A program made the position numbers and the translations under genes. Source: Haloarcula amylovorans (GTDB taxonomy: Archaea; Halobacteriota; Halobacteria; Halobacteriales; Haloarculaceae). Taken from it: a DNA stretch of 45,074 bases. Shown piece after piece: positions 24,363-31,532 of this stretch. Position 1 is the stretch's first letter. Each line of letters begins with the position of its first letter. The notes beneath the pieces are model-generated. The model was given only the letters and a program-made list of their open reading frames with translations. It searched no databases and had not been told where the DNA came from. The stretch lies in assembly GCF_004681185.1 (NCBI RefSeq), contig NZ_SRIF01000016.1, forward strand, positions 1-45,074. The letters are read 5' to 3'.

Positions 24363-25322
24363 CTAAGCCTCAATGGTGTCGATAAGCTCTGCCGCCGTAC
24401 TCGAAATCCGATCTAATCGGTTTCGAACTGTCGCCGGCGCGTCCTCGTCCCATGCAGCTAAGTAGAATGCTGAGTCGTCCGGGTCCAACCCAAAGTGCCG
24501 ACTGACAATGTAGGCCACCGCCTCAGCCTCAACCTCCAAGCGAGATTTCTCCTCACCCGGTTCGCGCTCGAAATGCATGATTGCGTGGGCGAACTCATGG
24601 ATAAGCGTACTCGCAAGATCCGCCCGGTTCTCCCGGTCGATGACCTCCACGACTGGGTTCGTCGCCGTTGGACTCCGCCGTTCACATACCCCCCGTGCCG
24701 ACCCGTGGTTCCACTCGTCGGGAGCGACGATGGTCGCATCCACATCGATGGCATCAGTCGCAGCCAACAGTTCTTCGACGAGCCCATCTGCATCACCATA
24801 CGCTTCGGTTTCGAGGTCAGGCAGCGGCTCACCTTCAGTCTGGGAAACATCGAACACACTGGCTGGCCGGAACCCGACCAACCCGCGTGACCACTCGTCG
24901 GGGTCGGTCTCGTCGTACTCACACTCCGTATTTGCGTGATAGGACGGTGAGTTCCCACACTCAGGACATTTGCTGGTGATGATCGGTACCCAAATCCAGA
25001 TCGCGTCTTCGCCCTGCTGGACGTGCCGGTCGAACTCTGCTTGCCACGTGTTATAGCCCGCGACCTTGGTCGCATTGGGACACTGCAACTGGATGAGGAG
25101 CGTGTTCCGGGCCGAGTAATCGTGGAACTTCGACTGGACTTCGAGCCACTGCTGGAACTGCTCGCTAGCCTGAGCCTCGTCGGTTAGCTCAGCGAGGTCC
25201 TCGACCCACGCATCGAGCCGGTCGCGCATGTCGTCGGCTCGGGTATCCGAGTCGTCGAAGGAGTGCGTGGTTTGCTGGCTAGACGTCTCTGCGTCGGGAA
25301 GGTCAGTTTGGATCGTCGCCAT
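24363..25322 (-). CDS. ArdC-like antirestriction protein (ssDNA-binding plus zincin domain)
   Basis: A 319-residue protein. Residues about 30-120 contain the ArdC N-terminal ssDNA-binding signature (HDYSARNTLLIQLQ, then GYNTWQAEF). A zinc-ribbon-like insert follows (CPECG at 119-123 and C134). The C-terminal part is a zincin: HEFAH (H242, E243, H246) with downstream acidic residues in EVEAEAVAYIVS as third-ligand candidates. ArdC proteins of conjugative plasmids protect incoming DNA from restriction, and the presence of broken conjugation genes 2-5 kb away fits that origin. It has a hairpin leader of the TTTTCTG type. Confidence 0.87.
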   Translation of the reverse strand: MATIQTDLPDAETSSQQTTHSFDDSDTRADDMRDRLDAWVEDLAELTDEAQASEQFQQWLEVQSKFHDYSARNTLLIQLQCPNATKVAGYNTWQAEFDRHVQQGEDAIWIWVPIITSKCPECGNSPSYHANTECEYDETDPDEWSRGLVGFRPASVFDVSQTEGEPLPDLETEAYGDADGLVEELLAATDAIDVDATIVAPDEWNHGSARGVCERRSPTATNPVVEVIDRENRADLASTLIHEFAHAIMHFEREPGEEKSRLEVEAEAVAYIVSRHFGLDPDDSAFYLAAWDEDAPATVRNRLDRISSTAAELIDTIEA

Positions 25323-25353
25323 TGGTATCTATCGGGACGCACCCTCGGGCGCG

Positions 25354-25385
25354 CCCCCGCACCTCCTTCGGGGGCCAGAAAATTC
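25354..25385 (-). promoter_or_regulatory. Hairpin leader F (ardC-like gene)
   Basis: On the minus strand, GAATTTTCTGG is followed by a 6-bp stem CCCCCG and CGGGGG (25374-25354) with loop AAGGAGGTG, which contains a full Shine-Dalgarno GGAGGTG. The start codon is 31 bases further on. The loop placement of a perfect ribosome-binding sequence is notable, though it is far from the ATG. Confidence 0.6.
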
Positions 25386-25554
25386 ACGCTGTAGCGCTGT
25401 AGACGCGATGAGAGTGCGGTACCGCTACTGAACAGCGAACGCTCAGTGCTGACTACAAGTAATCGAGAGACTAGCTGGACGCATTGTTAGAGGAAGAATC
25501 AGAACCCGCTGTAGGGCAAGAAACAATCGCTGCTCGATCCTTCTTGAAGACAGG

Positions 25555-26209
25555 TTAGGGCCAGTTAGGTGGGAGTTCGTCTGCGTGATTTTCGATTAAA
25601 TCGAGGAATGGCTCGATTTCGTCGTACCGGGGCCCCTTCGAAACCTCGCCGGTTTCGCGATGCCACTCGATATAGCCCGCCTCAGCCAGTTTGGGGAGAT
25701 GAGTATGAATGAGTTGGAGCTGCGGGTCATTTGCACTGTCTGCACCGCGAAACTCGAAATCCTCGTCAGAGACGTACTTCGTCGGTGGTGTCTCCGAGTC
25801 GTCGGGGAGGATGTAGTCGCACTCGACACGCCCATCCACAGTCGAAAGGGAAACGTGGTCGCGGTGGAACGTCGCACTCTGCTTGTCGTAGACCGCGCTG
25901 TCTGCCGAGAAGTGCGGTTGCGACGTGTTCTCACCACGTTTGAGGCGTTCGACTCCACTTTTGACGGCCTCGACTGCTCGCCGGATTCCTTTCTGGACAA
26001 GATTCGCGGTTAAGTCGGTTTCATCGCGGAGTCGGTCGTAGAGGGCGCGTTCGGCTTTGGCTTTGGAAGTGACGTGGTAGCCGTCGTCGCCGTGCCAGCA
26101 CCAGTCGCTTGCGGTGTTGGCGCAGTATTTGAACTGCTCGACAGTCTCTCGAAGGGAACCGTCGGGGTCAAGCCCCGAGGCACTCGGCCTGTCCCGCCCA
26201 TAGACAAAG
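25555..26209 (-). pseudogene. Chimeric remnant: TnpB N-terminal part joined to a winged-helix protein tail
   Basis: One continuous frame joins two unrelated pieces. The upstream piece (about 26209-25745) reads LRETVEQFKYCANTASDWCW, DETDLTANLVQKGIRRAVEA and SQPHFSADSAVYDK, the N-terminal third of an IS605/IS1341-type TnpB. The downstream piece (about 25743-25555) reads LQLIHTHLPKLAEAGYIEWH and IEPFLDLIENHADELP, the tail of a haloarchaeal winged-helix protein (DUF7344-like, from memory). The TnpB part lacks its own start and the whole nuclease core. The frame runs back only into the toxin gene in a non-coding frame, so expression is doubtful. It is best read as a deletion scar. Confidence 0.75.
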
Positions 26210-26212
26210 CTC

Positions 26213-26647
26213 CTACTCGTTCCATAGTTCAACGATATGGTTCTCAACCTCGTCAAGAACAAGTGAGAGTACATCGCGGTAATCGTCTGGCCAAGAAGCG
26301 TCCTCGCCGGGCGTCGGGGCAGTAGGCAGGGGGTGGAAGTGGTCCCGGGTATTGTGAGGGTTTGGGTGCCGGTCCCACCGGCACTCCCTAGCGTGGTCTG
26401 AATGGACTTCACGATAGTGAAGTTTGAAGTCATCGTTTGTATACCAGCGGACCATCAGAGTCGCCTCCTCAACCGTAGCAGGGTAGTAGGATGGGGCGAA
26501 CGTGACTTGCAGTTCGAGATGTCCGCTGGCGTCCGTGATGGTTGTTTGGTCGACTTGCTGGGTCGCTTGGAGACGCGATTGGAGAAACTCGAGAATCGGA
26601 CGGTCGATGGGGGCAGGGCTACCCCCATCACCAGTTGGCGGGACCAT
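26213..26647 (-). CDS. TumE family toxin-like protein
   Basis: A 144-residue protein. The diagnostic stretch is ECRWDRHPNPHNTRDHFHPL, preceded by EEATLMVRWYTNDDFKLHYR, which is the hallmark of the haloarchaeal TumE (DUF6516-like) toxin family. The C-terminus is a helical acidic tail ending at the TAG at 26213. It lies 8 bases downstream of a winged-helix gene on the same strand, the usual antitoxin partner. The enzymatic target of this family cannot be deduced from the sequence. The TnpB remnant begins right after its stop. Confidence 0.75.
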   Translation of the reverse strand: MVPPTGDGGSPAPIDRPILEFLQSRLQATQQVDQTTITDASGHLELQVTFAPSYYPATVEEATLMVRWYTNDDFKLHYREVHSDHARECRWDRHPNPHNTRDHFHPLPTAPTPGEDASWPDDYRDVLSLVLDEVENHIVELWNE

Positions 26648-26655
26648 TACGGTGA

Positions 26656-27189
26656 TTACCCGGAGGCCTGCTCGCCGTCAGCACTGGCGCGTTGTTGGCG
26701 GGCACGTTCGTAGCGCTCGCGTTCCTCGCGTGCGGTTGTCCAGTCGCCGAGATCGCTATATACGTCGTCGATATCTCGCTCAGCGCTGTCTTCCGCAGTG
26801 GCGACGGCGTCGACGTCCGCCGGTTTCGCAGCGCCGTACGCATCCTCGTAGTCGGCGATTCGGGTGGTCAGTTTGCGAACGCGCTCCTGAAGGTCGTCGA
26901 CGGAGTGCTCGGCGGCAAGCTGGTTGATGCGTCGCCATTCGAAGTACGCGTCGTTGCGCTCGTAGGTCGCCGGATGGCCGTCATGACGTGTGACGATGCC
27001 GAGATCCGCGAACCATCCCAGGTACTTCCGGGCCGTTTTCGGATCACAGTCGACGCGTTCGGCAATCGCGTTCGCCGTTGCAGGCTCACGGGTCTGGAGA
27101 ATCGTTCCGTAGATACGTTGTTCGACGTCGTCACCGCGAAACGCGTTCTCGAACGGTGGCGGACCATCTGCGGACTCAGTATTGGACAT
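26656..27189 (-). CDS. Winged-helix regulator, probable TumE antitoxin (DUF7342-like)
   Basis: I use the ATG at 27189 (MSNTESADGPPPFENAFRGD) instead of the one at 27249, because relatives start with a short acidic N-terminus before the DNA-binding domain. The winged helix spans about residues 20-80 (QRIYGTILQTREPATANAIA, then CDPKTARKYLGWFADLGIV). A long coiled coil follows (VDDLQERVRKLTTRIADYED). Its 177 residues, same-strand position and 8-base gap to the TumE gene make a toxin-antitoxin operon likely. The DUF name is from memory. Confidence 0.75.
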   Translation of the reverse strand: MSNTESADGPPPFENAFRGDDVEQRIYGTILQTREPATANAIAERVDCDPKTARKYLGWFADLGIVTRHDGHPATYERNDAYFEWRRINQLAAEHSVDDLQERVRKLTTRIADYEDAYGAAKPADVDAVATAEDSAERDIDDVYSDLGDWTTAREERERYERARQQRASADGEQASG

Positions 27190-27381
27190 ACTCAGCCTTG
27201 TACAGCTAAGGATATAATTCTTGTCTCGCGGAATAGTTTCCTTAGCCATACCAGCCGCGTCTGCTCATTGTACTCTGTCGGACGTATCTGTGAGCTCGTA
27301 CTCGATCCACTTGCTGACTCCGACGTATGAAAAGTGGACATGGAAAGCACTCGACGACATCATCGATCCCACGGCGAATCT

Positions 27382-28491
27382 CTAAGGGGTTAACCGTGTT
27401 CTGGCCGCCAACCGGATGACCTGCCCGCCGAGGTCGTTCGCAAAGTCGACAAAGTCACCCAGCGGATCAAGGACAAGCATTTCGATGTCAGGATCCATCA
27501 TTAGCCGATGGTACATCTCGTGTTTCTCGGCGAAGGTCTTCCCTGAACCCATCTTCCCGGCAATTGCCTTCGAGTATGAGGAAAGTTGATAGCGATTGAG
27601 GAGGACAGGCGTGTTCGTTCCATCGAACCCGTAGAAGACACCCTCTGGATCGGCGATGGCTGGCTCAATAAAGGGAAACATCGTGCCAATGGCCGTCTCC
27701 TGCATGAGCTGGGTGGCCTTTATCCGATCATCACCGAGCGATGCGAGTGCATCCTGCGATTCGACTTGGCGTTTATCGAGCGTGACCGCTTTTGCATTCG
27801 CGGCCCCAAGCGAATCGACAACGCGTTCCGTGGCGTCATCGAGTTCCTGTTCGGTGTCAGCGATGATTTCAATGTAGATTGCGAAGTCGAAGAGCTTCGT
27901 CTCACCGAGGATGATGTCCCAAATGAGGTCTTTGACCATGTCGCGGTCGGCCTTGACCTCGTGGGTGTTGGTCTGATTTTTCTGGTCTTTCTTGTGGAGA
28001 CGGGCGCGTAACTGCGTGAGCTGCTTTTTGAGTTTTCGCAAAACTGAGCCCGTGTCCCGCGGTTCAATATGCTGGGTAACGCGCACCTGATCATTCGTCG
28101 TGTACAGGTCTTCTAACCATCCTAATGGGACGCGTTCAGGATAGCCGTGGATGGTCAGCGTCCGGACGAACTGGTCGTTGCGAACCATATAGCCCGACTC
28201 GAAAAGATTCGAGACTTCCTGTAGCTGGCGTGGGGCGATGATATCCTGGTCGGCCAGTGCCTGCTCCGATTCATCTTGGACGACACCGAGTCGGAGTTCT
28301 CCCTCATCGACATCCTCGATTTCGAGCAAGTACTCGGCCTGCTCGCGGATATTTTCTTTCGTGAGGTCGTCACCATTCGCTTCGAGAATTTCAGTAGCCC
28401 GGCCGAAGGTCTCGTCGTCGATATCCTCGATACTCGGCTCGCTACTTCCCATAGGGAGCCATGATTGGATACGATCAAGCCGATCGCCCAT
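27382..28491 (-). pseudogene. VirB4-like conjugation ATPase, frameshifted and truncated
   Basis: The frame from 28491 encodes the N-terminal 369 residues of a VirB4/TraC-type ATPase: VPLGWLEDLYTTNDQVRVTQ, a long helical region, and the Walker A motif GKMGSGKTFAEK near residue 315, then EMLVLDPLGDFVDFA. The normal frame would continue with VNPLEI after the Walker region. Here that sequence (GQNTVNPLEIRRG) is in another frame just before 27370, and the rest of the protein, including the Walker B and arginine-finger regions, is absent. A 32-codon ORF of unknown origin follows at 27265-27363. The gene overlaps its upstream neighbour by one base. It cannot power DNA or protein export. Confidence 0.85.
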
Positions 28492-29524
28492 CAGCGCTCG
28501 CCCTCCGTTTTGGTCGCGTGGTCAAATTTCTCGAACTGCGGGTCGACATGATTGTAGTAGTGATAGAGGATCTCCATTGTTTCCTGGCGCTCAGTGACGC
28601 GTTTGAGAGAGACGTCTGTTCGTCCGAGGTTATTCGTGATTCGGCGCTGGCGCTGCTGGACTTCACGAACGCACAGCTCCGTCTGCGCGGCTTCGTGCGA
28701 TTCACCGATGGGGGCTTTTTTCGCGAGTCGCGAACAGACCGTTCCAATAACGGGAAGCGTGCTAAGTTGGCTTAGCACGCTGCCGGTCTCGAGATCTTTG
28801 TGGACTTGGTCAGCCTCAACCCGGGTAACGATGTAGAAATCGCGTTGTTTGAGGTCCTCGTCTTCGATATTCGTGCTGGCCCACTCGATGTAGAACTTGC
28901 GGCCGTACTGAAGAATCGGTGACTGACTCTGGGCAGTCGTATCCGCCCCAACTGTGTAGAAGCGTTCGAGGTGTCCTGTGAGGTCGAACGTCTTGGGATA
29001 GCAGGGGACAGCGACGCTGGATTCTAGAGACATGAGAAAGGACATGTACGCACTCATCGTTTCGCGCTTGGCCTCGTCGCTTAGTGAGAGCCAGTTTTGT
29101 GGGTGGACTTTCAACAGGCCGATGTAGCTGTCGCCGTCAACAGCAATCCCGTCGTCGCGGACGTAATCGAAGCGAGTGTCGACTGTGTCGTAGTCTTGCC
29201 ACCCAGGCGGTCTTCCAGCTCGAAGTGATCACGAGCGCGGGCTCGTTCGCGAGCGGTCGGCAGATCCGTATCAATATCGTCAAGGAAGGCATCGAGGGCA
29301 CGGAGCACTTCAAGGTCTGAATCGGGCGGAACCTGTGATTCCTCGGTGGGCGACGTTCCTGTCAGCTGGTCGTTGGTCGTGGTCGTTTGCGCTTGTGACT
29401 CAGTTCCCGACGTAGATTTGGAACCGGCTGATAGTGAGTCCCTGTTCTCGGTGACGTCGGCGGTTTCCGTCTCTCGGTCATCGGGTTGTGCTTCTGTGGT
29501 CTCGTTAGATGAAGCGGAACCCAT
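28491..29524 (-). pseudogene. TraC-like conjugation protein (VirB4 companion), frameshifted
   Basis: From the ATG at 29524 the frame reads MGSASSNETTEAQPDDRETE, a serine/threonine/acidic N-terminus, then LEVLRALDAFLDDIDTDL and RARDHFELEDRLGG. It then shifts; the other frame gives WQDYDTVDTRFDYVRDDGIA and runs through IGLLKVHPQNWLSLSDEA to a TGA at 28491. One missing base near 29205 explains it, and the repaired protein would be about 345 residues. In haloarchaeal conjugation clusters this protein lies between a PrgI-like membrane protein and VirB4, as here, and is thought to contribute the N-terminal domain of the ATPase assembly. Frameshift or assembly error: unresolved. Confidence 0.75.
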
Positions 29525-29529
29525 GATGG

Positions 29530-29925
29530 TCACCCGGAATCAGCTTCGTGTTCGGTTTCGATAGTCTCGATATCAAGGCCGTCCTGTCGGACGCCGACAA
29601 CATCCTGAACGACCGGTGTCTCATCGGCAGGTCGGGTGCGGCGGTTGTGATATGTATTCGAAGACAGGTAGTACTCTGCGGCAGCCCGAGCATAGCGAAT
29701 CGGCCGCTGCCCAGCGGGGGCTACCAGTAAAATAAGGATGCCAAGCGTGAGCCCGATGCCGCCAGCGATGAGAAATAATGTACCGGTGAATCCAAGGCTC
29801 TGAGCGATCCCGAGTGTAAGGAATGGGATGATGAGGACTTCGCCAACTTCGCGAGCAGTGAGGCCGAAGATGAGCTTCGTATTGATGATTCGGCCAGCGA
29901 TTGGAAAAGTCTCTATGTGTCTAGT
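29530..29925 (-). pseudogene. PrgI-like conjugation membrane protein, 5'-truncated
   Basis: The frame ending at the TGA at 29530-29532 encodes AGRIINTKLIFGLTAREVGE, two transmembrane segments (LIIPFLTLGIAQSLGFTG and the following glycine-rich helix), then PAGQRPIRYARAAAEYYLSS, and an acidic tail. This matches the small PrgI-type protein at the head of haloarchaeal type IV secretion or conjugation clusters. An in-frame stop sits just upstream at 29926-29928 and no ATG or GTG lies in between, so the N-terminus is lost. It ends 5 bases before the next gene's ATG. Confidence 0.65.
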
Positions 29926-30218
29926 TTATGACTAGCAGAGGAAGTTAATAGTTGTCACCGAAATTTTATTTTTGTAATATTTTTTGTATCTCTAAAGCTA
30001 TTTTTCAGCGACAAATGGTTACATATCCCAATCAAAGCCATCTAGGCGGTTATCTCCGAACCACGATACGCAGGTACGTCATGAGGGTCAGTCCTCAGGA
30101 ACATTATATATTTTATTGAACACGGAGATTACTGGAGACCCAGTTGACAGCCAGTATAAGAGACCCAGCACGTCATACGCCACGAAACTCGTATTTATTA
30201 GTCACCATTATACATAGT

Positions 30219-30650
30219 ATGGGGTCCGATAACAAACACCATTCAGACGACTTGAGCGAACAAGAGCGTAAGGCGTTGCATCAAGTTGAGTTGGGAATCG
30301 AGCACCTTCATCGAGCACATGGTCACCTCGTCAGTTTCCACCACGATACTGGTCGGGCGATGGATCACTTAGCGGATGCCGAGGATCTCCTCCGGCAATG
30401 TGGGTATGATGAGTTGGCGGACGGGCTTCGAGACGAATATCTTCCCCGCGGAGTCGTGACCGACTCTACAGCCGATGATACTCATGCGGAGCGGTGGTCA
30501 TACGATCTCCTCGAAAATTATCAGGATCGCTTTCTAGCTGACCTCGTCGACTTCGGGGAGACGGTAACCCAGCAGGTGGCTGATGGCCTACGACACGCTG
30601 CTGAACGAAAACAGGAATTCGACTGGAAAGGGCGCGCTCGTCGTGAATGA
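30219..30650 (+). CDS. Conserved haloarchaeal hypothetical protein
   Basis: The ATG at 30219 (MGSDNKHHSDDLSEQERKAL) is chosen because a TTTATTA element lies 19-25 bases before it. The 143-residue product is histidine-rich and probably all-helical: HQVELGIEHLHRAHGHLVSF, HHDTGRAMDHLADAEDLLRQ, then an AAERKQEFDWKGRARRE end. The histidine-aspartate pattern might bind metal. No function is known. The 293 bases before it (29926-30218) are AT-rich and hold no gene that I recognise. Confidence 0.65.
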   Translation: MGSDNKHHSDDLSEQERKALHQVELGIEHLHRAHGHLVSFHHDTGRAMDHLADAEDLLRQCGYDELADGLRDEYLPRGVVTDSTADDTHAERWSYDLLENYQDRFLADLVDFGETVTQQVADGLRHAAERKQEFDWKGRARRE

Positions 30651-30673
30651 GCGTTGGCTCTACTCCTTACTTC

Positions 30674-31235
30674 TTACTCTAGCAACCCAAGGTCATTCAG
30701 TTGATCTTCGATTACCGACAGCGCTTCTTCGGCATCAGTCAACTGCTTGCCACCCGTGATGACGAGTTTCCCGCTGCCGAACAGCAGTGCCACGACATCG
30801 GGTTCGTCAAGTCGGTAAACTAGCCCGGGGAACTGCTCTGGTTCATACTCGATATGTTCGAGACCGAGCCCGATCGCAATCGCATTCAGATTCAGATTCG
30901 TCCCCAGATCAGCACTCGAGACGATATTCTGGATATGGATTGCTGGTAAGTCGTCAACCTCGATCCCTAAATTACGGAGTTCGTCAAAAATCTGTCTGAG
31001 AGCCACTTCAACATCGTCTACGCTTTTCGCCCCGGTACACACGACTTTGCCTGAGCGGAAAATTAGCGCTGCGGCCCTAGGGATCGTGCATCCGATAAAC
31101 TAAGCCAGGGAAATTTTCCGGATCATAGTCACTACCCGTGAGATCCATTGCAAGTGATTCGAGCGCTAGTTCCTGACCGATATCGCTTGACGCGACGACA
31201 TTCTCTACTGCAATTGACTCTGCTGAGAGACTCAT
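30674..31235 (-). pseudogene. tbp: TATA-binding protein TBP, frameshifted
   Basis: From the ATG at 31235 the frame reads MSLSAESIAVENVVASSDIG and DPENFPGLVYRMHDP, then meets a TAG. The next frame continues AAALIFRSGKVVCTGAKS, the first TBP repeat, followed by the second repeat (IVSSADLGTNLNLNAIAIGL, then QFPGLVYRLDEPDVVALLFG and SGKLVITGGKQLTDAEEA) to the stop at 30674. Removing one base from the GGG at 31080-31082 gives a normal TBP of about 186 residues with two direct repeats. Haloarchaea carry several TBPs. A TTTTAAG element lies about 30 bases before the start. The single-base cause in a homopolymer leaves open an assembly error. Confidence 0.85.
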
Positions 31236-31312
31236 AGTCGTACCGTGCTCCCACGCGCCTCTTAAAACAGGGCCTGATCCAGCGCGGACGAGACAAAATT
31301 GCTCGAGTTGCT

Positions 31313-31477
31313 TTAGAGGTCGCGTGCCTGGACCGTCTTTCGGTCGTTAGCTTCAGCACGCTCGGTAGCGTCTTCGAGCAGTTTGGCGACTTCCGTATCA
31401 AGTGTCTCGTAGAAATCCGCCGAGACATTGTGCTCCGACAGTGTATCCTTCACAGCTGCTTTGACAATAAGAGACAT
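31313..31477 (-). CDS. DUF1931-type histone-fold protein
   Basis: A 54-residue protein from the ATG at 31477: MSLIVKAAVKDTLSEHNVSA, then DFYETLDTEVAKLLEDATER and AEANDRKTVQARDL. The helix-loop-helix arrangement and the final R-T-V-x-x-R-D-L match the short histone-fold/DUF1931 proteins of haloarchaea. A TTATATAGG element about 27 bases upstream suggests its own leaderless promoter. It probably dimerises and binds DNA, which is inferred. It lies between tbp and the SMC-related gene on the same strand. Confidence 0.75.
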   Translation of the reverse strand: MSLIVKAAVKDTLSEHNVSADFYETLDTEVAKLLEDATERAEANDRKTVQARDL

Positions 31478-31532
31478 TCCAGTAAGGTCTATTCGTGTCT
31501 CCTATATAAGGCTTTGAGCCCCGAGTTGCCGC

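Noticed and set aside
15294..25385. CRISPR-like interpretation of the repeated leader motif
   Set aside because: The copies are kilobases apart, differ in the arms, and each precedes a gene, so they are not a repeat-spacer array.
27265..27363. A 32-codon minus-strand ORF after the VirB4 remnant
   Set aside because: It contains SKWIEYELTDTSDRVQ, which looks coding, but it is too short and lacks context to be annotated as a gene.
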